This document shows positions 19,254 through 31,400 of a stretch of 64,000 nucleotides of DNA, piece by piece (position 1 is the stretch's first letter; each line of letters starts with the position of its first letter). Made by a program: the position numbers and the translations under genes. This stretch comes from Brachycybe producta (taxonomy: Eukaryota > Arthropoda > Diplopoda > Playtdesmida > Andrognathidae). The notes beneath the pieces are model-generated. The model ran no database searches. It was not told where the DNA came from and saw only the letters and a program-made list of their open reading frames with translations. The stretch is from contig JAUPFP010000025.1 of assembly GCA_036925085.1 (NCBI GenBank), positions 2,278,733 through 2,342,732 on the forward strand, read 5' to 3'.

Positions 19254-20489
19254 GGCAACAGAAGATGATGATGATGATGATGAAGAGGTCAAGGTGGTGG
19301 CCATCTGTGGCTACTTTGCTCACTCAAAAAAACATCACCAAAACACATTCATATTTCTTCTTCTTCTTATTTTTTTTCACTCTTGTGATGTGTCCATCAA
19401 AATAACTGAAAGAAAGACAAAAAAAAAAATTACAAAATAAAACAAATTTCAAAATTTAAGATAGAAACACAAGTAAGAAACAGAAAAAAATTCTCACAAA
19501 CAACAACACTATTAATAGAAAAGATGAAGACATTGAGGCGCCCTCACCTCACTCTCTATATCTCGATTCTGTACACATTTTTTAAAAAAAAAAATAACTT
19601 TCAATTTGCAAAGTTGCCAAAGTGTGGACAGAAAAGTTTTCTACTTCCTAACCCACTTATATATTTTTAGGTTTATTTTTTTTTTGAATGTTAAACACAC
19701 AGTGAGGAGGAGGAGTTGCTAGTGTTACATTATAATAGCAATTTTAAATACAATTTTCTCTTTCATACATTTCAAACTCTCTTTAATAATATTAATAAAC
19801 ACAGACATACAACACAAACACACACAAAAAAGTTTTTGTGATGTTGTCATGACAACCATTAATTTCACTTAAAAAACATTAAACCTGCCATTTAATATGA
19901 CCATCACATGCTGTGTGTGTGTGTGTTGAAGAAAGAAAAAAACCCCTCAAAATTGGGCAATAAATTATGAAACTCCACCCTAGAGAAAGAGAAAATAACA
20001 TAACAAATTAGTCAATATTATGATGATGATTATGATGATGATGATGGGTCAAAACGTCACAAGTGATTGAAGTAGAATAGAAAAAAAAAAACAAGGCCTG
20101 GACTTCCATTTTTTTTTTTTTGAGTGGTGTCCAAAAGTTTTGATTTCTGAAAAAAAAAAGTATGTGAGTTGTGTGGGTACACATTCTCAACATGTGATTT
20201 TTTTGGTAGGTCTATCCTTACGAGCCTCCGTAAGTGGACACTTGAATTTTTTTTTTTTTTAGAGGAAAATGTCCAAGAGATGTTTCAGAATAGAGGCCCA
20301 TCATGGGCCTGCTGGGCTTCACCCAGTATAAAGTCACATGGACTGAGCTGGGCTTCAATTTCAGAAGCAAAATTTTCTCTAGAAGGTTTTTTGGGAGCCA
20401 TGTTGTTACTCTGGTTTGTCCTAAACTGGACCATCTTTTTTTTTTTTTTTAGTCTGAAGTAATTTTTGGATTAATAATTAAATGAAAAA

Positions 20490-20930
20490 GGAGTCCCCCA
20501 GTTTTTGCCTTAATAAGTTTTGCTACAAAAGTTCTATTTCTCTTTTTTTTTAAGTATTTTCCAGACTTTCTGAAGCAACTCTTGAACATTTATTTGCATA
20601 TGAAAAATGGTCCAGTTTAGCATGAGGAGTCTCATTTTCTATTTTTGAAGCAACTTTTGGACATTTGCTTTAGATGAAGACATTGAAGAGAGAGTCCAGT
20701 TTTGCCTAAAGAGTAGAATTTGCTACAAAAATTCTCTCTTTTTTGCAAATATTTTCCAGTTCTGAAGCAACTTTTGGACATTTTGCTTAAGATGAAAAAA
20801 AAGTGTCCAGTTCACCCTTAAAGAATGACATTTGCTAAAGAAACGCTTTCTTTTTTGGAAATATTTTCCAGTTTTGAAGCAAGTGTTTTAGTCATTTACT
20901 TCAGAGATGAATCATTGTAATTTTATGGCC
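20490..20930. repeat. Tandem repeat of about 120 bp, roughly four diverged copies
   Basis: Each unit runs GTCCAGTTT - AAAGA(A/G)T - TTTGCTACAAAA - CTCTTTTTTG - AATATTTTCCAG - GAAGCAACTTTTGGACATTT - AGATGAA. The copies differ by substitutions and short indels, so the array is old. Confidence 0.6.
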
Positions 20931-20983
20931 AACCACAAAAGCACCTGTGAGGTCTGCTGCTGCTGTGTTGCCAGTACGCCTTA

Positions 20984-21197
20984 ACAGGCAGTTAGAAATA
21001 GGGGAAAACTTCACTTGTCTCCGCCCTTGTTATGACGAACGGCAACTTCTAATTGGTTGGTTATGTCGTCTGACGTCACATGCTCTCCGCCCCTTTCAAC
21101 GTCGAACCACACACAACAAACCAATTAGAAGTTGCTGGTCGTCATAACAAGGACGGATCGAGACAACTGAAGTTCTCCCCGATTTCTAACTGCTTGT
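20984..21197. mobile_element. Inverted-repeat element, family E, copy 1
   Basis: ACAGGCAGTTAGAAATAGGG at the left and the complement (CCGATTTCTAACTGCTTGT) at the right; the inner arms AACTTCTAATTGGTT and TTGTTATGACG also pair. The sister copy at 52013-52199 has clear target duplications. Confidence 0.65.
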
Positions 21198-22883
21198 GTA
21201 GTAGACTTATGAGTTGCACTCGCAATTTTTTTTTTAAAGAAAAAAAAAAAGATAGCAACAAACATTCTCACCACAAGAATTTGGAATGTGTATGTTTTGA
21301 TAAAAATAGACATATGCCCAACTCTCAATAATATGGGTTTTTCAACTAAAATGTTACAAAGGTCACAGACCCAAATTTTTCGACCTCAACATTCTTTTTG
21401 TTTTGAAAAAATAATAATAAAAAATATCTGAGCTCTGTTTCACAAAAGTACAAAGTTCGAAAATTACAAGATAAATTCACTTCTACTTTGTGTTTCATAA
21501 AATTACTAATTATTAGGGTTCGAATTTTTATGCAAAATATCAAGAAAAATGTTTCTCAATCTGTGGCCCAAGAGCCAATTATGAAGTAAAACAACCCTCT
21601 GTTTAGGAGTTTGTTTTAAATTTAAAAAAAAAACGCTTAGAGGCTACAACTCCCAGTTGACAACTGATAATAATCAATTATCTAGCCTCTCTAACCAAAC
21701 CTTTTTTTGATTCGAAAAATAGCATAATTGCTGTTCTTCTAATGATGATATGATGATATGATGATGATGATTACTAGGGCACGGATTTTTATGCAATATC
21801 AAGCAATTGTTTCTCAATCTGTGGCCCACGGGTCAATTGTACAGTAACATTAATCCACCGTTTAGATCAATCAACAATTATGGGTTTTTTTTCTTCAATC
21901 AAAAACGCTGGTTAGAGGCTAGAACATTTTATTTCGTAACTGATAGTATAATCAAACATCTAGCCTCACTAACCAGCCTTTCTGAGGTCTATATGCAGTT
22001 GCATTGATGATTACGTCACAATTGGCACTCGGGGCCACAAATTTGAGAAACATTTGCTTTGAATATTGCGTAACAATCCGAGCCCTAATTAGTGAATGAG
22101 GAGTTATTTGCATTGACTAGTCAATTTTAGTCATTTCTAGTCATTTCTTTCAAAGTGAATTTCGATCGAAAGATTAAGTTCAATGTTCTTGAACTGTTTT
22201 TTTTTTTTCTTCTTTCTCTGAGAATATTTTTATTTTTGGTGGGTGGGTGGGTGGGTGGCTGGGGAGGGTTTGGCTAACAGATAGACAGACAGATAGACAT
22301 ACAAACACAAAACTGATAGACACAGACAGACAGATAGACAGACAAATAGAAAGCAGACTAAATAAACACATGAATATATTAATATATATATATCCATTCA
22401 TGGATATATGAAACAGTGAACTTGGGGTGGAAAAAAAAAGTTCATCATCCTCCACCGCCACCACCCCCCCCCCCCCCCCTAGACACACACACATACATAT
22501 ACAACATTCTCATAAATTTCTATTCTCTTTTTAGTCGTTTTCTAGATTGTTATTAGTCCCACACATATACATTCAAAAGTCTTATTCTTCCCTTGTGTGC
22601 ATAACATAAAATATAGAATGCACGAAATCATTCATTAAATTCATTAATATTTCATATTGAAAGAGCTTTTTGGATGATTAATTTCATATACAGTGTATGT
22701 AAGAGACAAGCATCACATGCAAGACACTGTGACGGACACACATTTGTGACAAATACAGACAAACACGCACACTTGTGACAAACACGCACACTTGTGACAA
22801 ATACTGACAAACACGCACATTTGTGACTTACATTGACAGACATACACAATTGTGACACACACATTTGTGACACACATTGACAG

Positions 22884-23430
22884 ATAAACTTGTGACTTAC
22901 TCTTGTGACAAGCTTGTGAGTCACTTACTCTTGTGACAAGCTTGTGAGTCACTTACTCTTGTGACAAGCTTGTGAGTCACTTACTCTTGTGACAAGCTTG
23001 TGAGTCACTTACTCTTGTGACAAGCTTGTGAGTCACTTACTCTTGTGACAAGCTTGTGAGTCACTTACTCTTGTGACAAGCTTGTGAGTCACTTACTCTT
23101 GTGACAAGCTTGTGAGTCACTTACTCTTGTGACAAGCTTGTGAGTCACTTACTCTTGTGACAAGCTTGTGAGTCACTTACTCTTGTGACAAGCTTGTGAG
23201 TCACTTACTCTTGTGACAAGCTTGTGAGTCACTTACTCTTGTGACAAGCTTGTGAGTCACTTACTCTTGTGACAAGCTTGTGAGTCACTTACTCTTGTGA
23301 CAAGCTTGTGAGTCACTTACTCTTGTGACAAACTTGTGAGTCACTTACTCTTGTGACAAGCTTCTGAGTCACTTACTCTTGTGACAAACTTGTGAGTCAC
23401 TTACTCTTGTGACAAACTTGTGAGTCACTC
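22884..23430. repeat. 28-bp minisatellite, about 19 copies, AP-1 site in each unit
   Basis: Near-identical 28-bp units made of CTTGTGAGTCACTTACTC followed by TTGTGACAAG. Every unit has TGAGTCA, the AP-1/TRE consensus, and most have AAGCTT. Degenerate CACTTGTGACA units flank the array (22730-22883 and 23431-23650). It lies 3.6-4.2 kb upstream of the C1orf21-like start. Confidence 0.95.
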
Positions 23431-23650
23431 TTGTGACAAACTTGTGACTCACGTGCACTTGTGAAAGACACTGACACACACTTGTGATTCAAGCACACTT
23501 GTGACAAAGACTAGCGCACTTGTTACAAACGCGGACAGACACACGTGTGACACACTTGCTACAAATACTGACAGACGCACTTGTGACACTCACACACAAA
23601 CACTTGTGACAGGCACTGACAAGACACACACTTGTGAGACACAGTGACAC

Positions 23651-24269
23651 AATCATAAATGAAACACGCAAATGAAAGAAAATCGCAGTTCATTATTAAG
23701 TGCGTTCTCATTTTATGTGTTCCTTTTACCTGTCTGTGTTTGTGTGTTTTTATAATATCTAAATATGATATACCTGTCTAAATAAATATCACGAGTCAAA
23801 GAGAACCATTAATTAATAAGTTCCGATTTCTTCTTTCGAGAACAACTCCACGAAAACTAGATATAATATACGAGTACATGTAATTGCGGCGGCGGCGGCG
23901 GCCACTTTCAGAAATTAAAGTTGATCATGTGATCGAAAATTAATCAAGTTTAGTCCCTTCTTTTTTTTTGTTTTTTGTTAAGAGTCCACACACACACTAC
24001 ATGTACATTGTTGGCATTGACAACAGGTATCTATAAACAGTTGAACAATCAATAACAAACGGAATAAGAGCAACAAACAAACAAACATTGACACACCTCA
24101 GAAAATAAATGACGTCATCATCTGATCAAAGGTTGACAATCATTTACATATTTATTTTTTGATTTAATGCATTTCATAATAAATGATATCAACTACTGTT
24201 GAGTGTGTGTATTCGATGCATTTTTCTATATGTTTAGTACTTATGTTGTGTGTGTGTGTTTGTTGCGTG
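23651..24269. other. Spacer between two minisatellites
   Basis: AT-rich, with a short GGC-triplet run (about 23885-23902) and CA/TG runs. No coding or RNA gene seen. Confidence 0.4.
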
Positions 24270-24930
24270 CTTGTGTGTGTGTTTCATGATTTTGCATGTG
24301 TGTTTCATAATTTTGCATGTGTGTTTCATGATTTTGCATGTGTGTTTCATGATTTTGCATGTGTGTTTCATGATTTTGCATGTGTGTTTCATGATTTTCC
24401 ATGTGTGTTTCATGATTTTCCATGTGTGTTTCATGATTTTCCATGTGTGTTTCATGATTTTCCATGTGTGTTTCATGATTTTCCATGTGTGTTTCATGAT
24501 TTTCCATGTGTGTTTCATGATTTTCCATGTGTGTTTCATGATTTTCCATGTGTGTTTCATGATTTTCCATGTGTGTTTCATGATTTTCCATGTGTGTTTC
24601 ATGATTTTGCATGTGTTTCTTGATTTTCCATGTGTGTTTCATGGTTTTTCATGTGTGTTTCATGGTTTTCCATGCGTGTTTCATGGTTTTCCATGTGTGT
24701 TTCATGGTTTTCCATGCGTGTTTCATGGTTTTCCATGTGTGTTTCATGGTTTTCCATGTGTGTTTTATCGTTTTCCATGTGTGTTTCATCGTTTTCCATG
24801 TGTGTTTTATGGTTTTCCATGTGTGTTTCATGGTTTTCCATGTGTGTTTCATGGTTTTCCATGTGTGTTTCATGATTTTCCATGTGTGTTTCATGCTTTT
24901 CCATGTGTGTTTCATGCTTTTGCATGTATG
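24270..24930. repeat. 21-bp minisatellite, about 31 copies
   Basis: Unit with core GTGTGTTTCATGATTTTCCA. Sub-blocks differ at one position (ATTTTGC, ATTTTCC, GGTTTTCC, CGTTTTCC) in runs, suggesting successive local expansions. Frames up to 267 codons stay open because the unit is a multiple of three; none is a gene candidate. Confidence 0.94.
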
Positions 24931-25139
24931 TTTGACATTGTTTGTGTTTTAGGATGCTTATTTTTTCTGTATTTGATCCTTACGTGTGTCTATGATTGGT
25001 GTTTCACGTTCGTGCACGTGTTTGTTGTGTGCGTGCGTGCGTGTTTTTGTTAAGTTGGAGTTTTTCGTAAATGTGCTTGTGTCTTGTTCGTGTGTGTTTC
25101 ATTATAAGGTGTGTGCCAGGTGTTTATGTGCCAGAGTTT

Positions 25140-26090
25140 GTTGGATGCTTGGTGCGCGTCTGTTTTTGGTAAGTGTGCGTCTGTCTTTGATAAGTGTGCG
25201 TCTGTCTTTGGTAAGTGTGCGTCTGTCTTTGGTAAGTGTGCGTCTGTCTTTGTTAAGTGCGCGTCTGTTTTGGTAAGTGTGCGTCTGTTTTGGTAAGTGT
25301 GCGTCTGTCTTTGGTAAGTGCGCGTCTGTCTTTGGTAAGTGTGCGTCTGTCTTTGGTAAGTGCGCGTCTGTCTTTGGTAAGTGTGCGTATGTCTTTGGTA
25401 ACTGTGCGTATATGTGTTTGGTAAGTGCGCGTCTGTTTTGGTAAGTGTGCGTCTGTCTTTGGTAAGTGTGCGTCTGTCTTTGGTAACTGTGCGTATATGT
25501 GTTTGGTAAGTGTGCGTCTGTTTTTGTAAGTGTGCGTCTGTCTTTGGTAAGTGTGCGTATATGTCTTTGGTAAGTGTGCGTATATGTGTTTGGTAAGTGT
25601 GCGTCTGTCTTTGTTAAGTGTGCGTCTGTTTTTGGTAAGTGTGTGTATATGTGTTTGGTAAGTGCGCGTCTGTCTTTGTTAAGTGCGCGTCTGTTTTGGT
25701 AAGTGTGCGTCTGTTTTGGTAAGTGTGCGTCTGTCTTTGGTAAGTGTGCGTCTGTCTTTGGTAAGTGTGCGTATATGTGTTTGGTAAGTGCGCGTCTGTC
25801 TTTGTTAAGTGCGCGTCTGTTTTGGTAAGTGTGCGTCTGTTTTGGTAAGTGTGCGTCTGTCTTTGGTAAGTGTGCGTCTGTCTTTGGTAAGTGTGCGTAT
25901 ATGTGTTTGGTAAGTGCGCGTCTGTCTTTGTTAAGTGCGCGTCTGTTTTGGTAAGTGTGCGTCTGTTTTGGTAAGTGTGCGTCTGTCTTTGGTAAGTGTG
26001 CGTATATGTGTTTGGTAAGTGTGCGTCTGTCTTTGGTAAGTGTGCGTCTGTCTTTGGTAACTGTGCGTATATGTGTTTGGTAAGTGTGTT
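25140..26090. repeat. 20-23-bp minisatellite with a splice-donor motif in each unit
   Basis: About 45 units of the types GTGTGCGTCTGTCTTTGGTA, a 20-bp CTGTTTTGGTAAGTG form and a 23-bp form with GCGTATATGTGTTTGG. Almost every unit has GGTAAGTG on the plus strand, a perfect 5' splice-site core. The unit types recur in the same order in blocks, indicating a higher-order repeat of about 120-140 bp. Confidence 0.92.
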
Positions 26091-26319
26091 AGTATGTAAT
26101 TTGTTATATGCTTATGTTTGCATGTATGTGTGTCTGTATTAATCTCTACGTGTGTCTATGAATGATGGTTATGTGTGTGCGTGTGTCTTTGGTAAATATG
26201 TGTGTTTTTGTGCCAATTTGGCAACAAACTTTGTTTATTTGATGGTCTCAAGTCTTGTTTTTGTTTCGCTGATAAAACAAAAAAAATATAACTCCCATCA
26301 GAGTTACACTTTTAACTTT

Positions 26320-27115
26320 TTGGCTTCTTTCTCTCTCTCTCGTTCTCTCCATCCAAATTGCTTCCTATATTTATATACACAGTGAACATATCGGCTCTCA
26401 TTTCTACAATCCAATCACATCTCAACATCCTCCCTTGATTATACACAAATTACAATTTGCATAATATGCTAATTATTCATTTCCACCTTTCACTCTCTGT
26501 GTCTCTCTCACTTTCCTTTAGTAATCCACACTATTTCTCACTCATTCATCTCTGGCTCTTTTTCTCTCTCTCTCTCTCTCTATGTCTCTCGCTCTTTCTG
26601 TCTCTCATTCGCTCTCTCTATGTCTCTTTTTCTCGCTCTCTATGTTTCCCTCTCACTCTATGCCTCTCTCTCTGTCTCCCAATCTCTCTCTGTCTCTCTC
26701 GCTCTTTCTGTCTCTCAGTCGCTCTCTCTATGTCTATGTCTCTCTTTCTCTCTAACTATGTCTTTCTTGCTCTCTATGTCTCTGTCTCTCAATCTCTCTC
26801 TCTCTCTTTATGTCTCTCTCTCTGTGTCAATCTCTTTCTGTCTCTCAGTCGCTCTCTCTATGTCTCTCTCGCTCTATGTCTCTCTCTCGCTCTATGTATC
26901 TCTCTCTCTCTTTCTATGTCTCTCTCTCTCTCTCTCTTGTGTCTCTCTCCCTCTCTTTTTATGTCTCATTTCGTCTCTCACTCTTGTCTATTTCTCACTC
27001 TTTCCCTTTTCTCTCTCTCACTCTCTTCCTGGGTTTCTCATTCTCTTTTCTGTCTCTCACTCAGTCTTTCAAAATCTCACTCTCTTTCTAACTGTCAATC
27101 TGTCTATCTTTCAAA
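26320..27115. repeat. CT-rich degenerate microsatellite
   Basis: Dominated by TCTCTC with TATGTCTCTC and CTCAGTCGCTC interspersions on the plus strand (GA-rich on minus). Open frames of 93-242 Ser/Leu-rich codons are by-products. It lies between CAP gene 3 and the C1orf21-like gene. Confidence 0.9.
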
Positions 27116-28407
27116 TGCAACCTTTGTACATCTTGTAAAGACAACTGAAATTCCCATCGAGGTCATCAAACACACCAATCAATAACATCCAAACAAATAC
27201 ATTAATAATGTCTATACAATTTTAATTAAAAAAGAGTCAAAAAAAACCTCACCTTTGTTTTTGTTTTCCTTTTCAAATGATGAACACAAAGCATAAGACA
27301 CACACACACAACATCCACGGCACAAATTAAAACTACGAACAAAACGTCTCTTCTTCTTGTTCAGTATTGGTGATGAATGCTGAATAAATCACATTACGGG
27401 CATTTCAGGAACGGTTCCCTAGTTGTTTGTTAAGTCCTGCGTACTTTAGCTACGTTTTTTTCTTTCTTGCGAACTACAAACAGAAAAAGATGCGACGCAC
27501 AAAAATAATAAGCAACCACATGAAATTATTGCAGAAAAATAAAAAATAGAACCACTTAACGACATTGACGTCACACTCTAGACGTTAGTCGCGTTCACTC
27601 CTCTTGAATTTTAAGGTGAGATCACCTCAGATTTTTTCACCGTTTGAAGCAGCAGAAGAAGAAGGACGAGAATGATGGAAAATATAAAAGGAATCTGCCA
27701 TTCGATCGCAAAAAAAAGGAGGAGGATGCTGCAGCTGATGGTGCTGATGATAAAAATAGTTAGATTTTCAAACGTTCTTTTTTTTTCTTCTTCTTGTCTC
27801 TCATAAATTATTCAACACTCAAGACACACAAACGCGCCACAATTGGCTTTCTTTTTGGCACATTTTTTTTTATCAACCCCCTTTTAGGAGACAATCACTG
27901 CTTACATCAAACAATTGCAGAGAAGTGCACCTTCAAGGAGGAGTTGTCGCCGCCGCGAAGGAGTTCGTTGCTCTTTCGCTCGACTTACTGCCACTTCAAC
28001 ACTGAAAAACTCTCTGTCGCCACTTTGTGTCACTACACACATCTATCTAGACAAGTGGTATATGCTTCATACGGACCACCCTTTGAAAACAATGGTATGT
28101 TTTCAATGAATTTCACTTGTCTAACCTTTGATTACCATTGACAAAAAGGCGGCGGTCGACACTCATAGAGGTTGAACACGACCACTTATCGACACTGTAG
28201 ACTCGTAGAGCAAAAATAAACATTTTTGGATCGCGTGAACAACCCCATATGCAATCAATAAAACGAACAATGTTTGTGGCGACACTGAGTGTCTCGTGTG
28301 AGGCAGCGCTTAAACGTAACGATTCGCCACAGTTCGAATCAAGAGACGCGACAATAACCACACATAGAAACATATATACATAAAAAAAGAAGTCGTGTTC
28401 TTGGAGG
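27116..28407. other. Intergenic between the repeat block and CAP gene 3, no gene seen
   Basis: Not tandem-repetitive. It includes the 3' flank of CAP gene 3 and a moderately CpG-containing patch (GTCGCCGCCGCGAAGG at about 27946) that could be a promoter or 5' UTR for a minus-strand transcript. Plus-strand open frames at 27794-28141 show no family features. Confidence 0.4.
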
Positions 28408-31400
28408 CTAAATGTGAGACCGAACCGATTCAAAGTCGTAAGAGTCTGATGGTTTCATCGATTCCGATTGAAGTGTCGTTGTTGTGGTCGTTGGTATCGG
28501 CGGTGGTTGCTGCGGTGACGGTGGTGGCCAATCATTCGAAGAAGATCGATCTTCCTCCTCCTCCTCCTCCTCTTCTTCTTCGTCGTCTTCTGCGGCTAAA
28601 TCTTGACTGATGTTACTTCTGGTTGCCTCACTATCTCTTCTCAATACAAGAGCATTGACATTCTCGTGAAAGAGACCGGGAATGTTACCACCTGGACTAT
28701 AGTTGGCCACCACAACGTATTTACCCTCACGAGAACGAGCTTTACCGAAACCAACTTCTTCGGTCGAAAACCAAATCAACTGCGTGAATGCACCTTAATG
28801 GGATATTAAAACGAATTAAAAGTAGTTTTCTAGTTTCTTACTTTAGAACTAATTGCAAAATGTGCAAATCATTGTGATTGAAAGAGAAAACAAAGTTACA
28901 AATGATCATTTTGTTGGAAGCAAACAATGCAAGAGAAATTGAGAATGCTTTAGAAACTAGAAGAGCAAATTAATCACTTAAGATGATTTTTTGTGTTTTT
29001 TTTTGCATTTTAAAAGCAACAAGTAATATAGTATAGAACAAATTGAAAGTGATTTTTAAAAACTAGAAGACTAAACGCAACACTTAAGAGGCTACATTGC
29101 AAAATTACTTTGAAAAATGTCCACAAAGAGCGCTAGCATCGTTTTTCTATTGAGCCCATAGACCCGATGTTAAAAAAAACGTTAATTTTTAAAATCCACA
29201 GTCGCGGCGGCAATATGTTTATTTTTCATATTGAAAGTTGTCCAAATTTTGATGGTTCAAAGTGCAATGTGCACCTTAAATGTATGCTGATCTAGTGATA
29301 GAATGACAAAAAAATTGGTAAGTGCGGTTCTATTTGTAAAAACTATTTAAAAATCGCGAATTTCTAACTTATGTTAAACTCCATTGAGTACGCGCTCGTT
29401 ATTCATTAAAATGTTCGTAAAATTACGTAAAAATAAGTTTTAAAAACCACAAGTAAACGACAGTGATGCCAACACATTGGCGCACGTGCTGAATTTTTTC
29501 TGGTTTTTAAAAATTATTTTTAAGTATTTTTACGAGCATTTGAATAGATGTTTTTTTCTTACGAGCGCATGCTCAAAGGAGTTTAACGTAAGAGTTAGAA
29601 ATTCGCGATTTTTAAAAACTTTTTAAAAATAGAACCACACTTACCAATTTTTTGTCATTCTATCACTAGATCAACCTATATTTAAGGTACACATTGCACT
29701 TTGAACCATCAAAATTTGACAACTTTAAATATAAAAAATAAACGTATTGCCGCCGCGACTGTGTGTATTTTAAAAATTAACATTCTTTCTTTAACATTGG
29801 GTCTATGGGCTCAATAGAAAAAACGATGCTAGCGCTCTTTGTGGAGATTTTTCGAAGTAATTTTGCGATGTAGCCTCTCAATGGTAAACACACACTGGAC
29901 TTACTGGAGTTAACGTGAAGTACGTCTGGTTCCAAATCGTAATTGTAGTGACCACTCTCTCGATACCAATAATCGACAACCTCTTTACCTTTTATTTACA
30001 AATAAATACTTCCTAAATTAGATCTATTGAAACATGCGGATCCCCCTGCGTCAAACCATTGTTAGTATTTTACCTGTCACATCGAAATCTTGCAGGTAGT
30101 TCCAACGACAAAACAAATTCTCTCCAACGTCCGAAACATTCTCGTGATAAAAATAACCAGTGTGTGACAAGTGGTTCGCCCAAGACTGAGCCGAATGACA
30201 CAACTATATCACAAAATATATCACACACACAAAAAAATATATATTACATAAAATTGTAATTTGGAAAGAAATTTCTTAAGAGATTAAAAAAAAAAATTTC
30301 AAAGTTTACTCTTCATAAATTAGAAGAGAATAAAGAAAATACATCATTTTAATTAAGCAAAATTTAAAAGTGTTCTTTCAGGAGTAAAATTAAGAGGCTA
30401 CATCGCAAAACTACATGTACGTTGAAAAATCTCCACAAAGAGCGCTAGTATCGTTTTTCTAATGAGTCCATACACCCCGATGTTAAAGAAGAAACGTTAA
30501 TTTATAAAATACACACAGTCGCGGCGGCAATATGTTTATTTTTCATATTTAAAGTTGGCCAATATTAAGTTTTTAAAATTCGGTGTGCACTTTAAATTAA
30601 TGCTGATCGAGTGATAGAATGACAAAAAAATTGGTAAGTGCGGTTCTATTTTTAAAAACTATTTCAAAATCGCGAATTTCTAACTCTTATGTTAAACTCC
30701 ATTGAGTACGCGCGCTCGTAAAATGCTCATATAAATACCTAAAAATAATTTTAAAAAACCAGAAAAAAATCAGCACATGCGCCAATGTATTGGCTTCACT
30801 GTGGTTTATAATTGTGTTTTTTTTAAAAATTATTTTCACCAACATTTTAATGGATTTTTTCTTCTTCTTTGGACATACTCAATGGATCGAGTTTAACATA
30901 AGAGTTAGAAATTCGCGATTTTGAAATAGTTTTTTTAAAAATAGAAAAACACTTACCAATTTCTTGTCATTCTATCATTAGATCAGCGTATGTTTACGGT
31001 GCACATTGTACTTTGAATTATCAAAATTGGTCAACTTTAAATATAAAAAATAAACGTATTGCCGCCGCAACTGTGTATTTTATAAATTAATGTTTCTTCT
31101 TTAACATCGGGTCTATGGGCTCAATAGAAAAACGATGCTAGCGTTCTTTGTGGAGATTTTTTGAAGTAATTTTGCGATATAGCCTCTTAAGAGTATTTTT
31201 CTAGCTGATATCTTTAAAAAAATAAGGTTTTTTTTATGTCGTTTTGAAAATGATCTCATCTTTAAGTATGCCATATTTTCTTTTAATGTTCTGTCTCTTA
31301 AAGTGAGTTATAGAAACTAGAATGGTAGCTGAATCATTTAAATAGTATTTGCATGCTTTTATCTGTTATCTTTCAAAATAAAACTTTTATTTTTATAGAC

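Larger units (their letters stand above)
19241..22690. other. Upstream of the C1orf21-like gene: repeats, no gene seen
   Basis: Contains a direct repeat of about 120 bp in roughly four diverged copies (20490-20930; markers GAAGCAACTTTTGGACATTT and AATATTTTCCAGTT), an inverted-repeat element at 20984-21197, family D copies at 21505-22090 and a G-rich/C-rich pair (GGGTGGGTGGG at 22240, a poly-C run at 22464). Non-coding 5' exons of the C1orf21-like gene could lie here; none can be recognised. Confidence 0.5.

Noticed and set aside
22884..23430. CRISPR-like array of regular 28-bp repeats
   Set aside because: Units are contiguous with no unique spacers, and the window is eukaryotic (spliced genes, SINEs).
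24183..25053. Plus- and minus-strand frames up to 267 codons (Cys/Phe/Val or His/Met/Lys repeats)
   Set aside because: By-products of a 21-bp minisatellite; multiple frames open on both strands.
26457..27185. 242-codon Ser/Leu-rich plus-strand frame
   Set aside because: Degenerate CT microsatellite; composition is entirely that of the repeat.
27794..28141. 115-codon plus-strand frame between CAP gene 3 and the repeat block
   Set aside because: Non-repetitive, but no recognisable motif, and no splice partners seen; the neighbouring genes are all on the minus strand.
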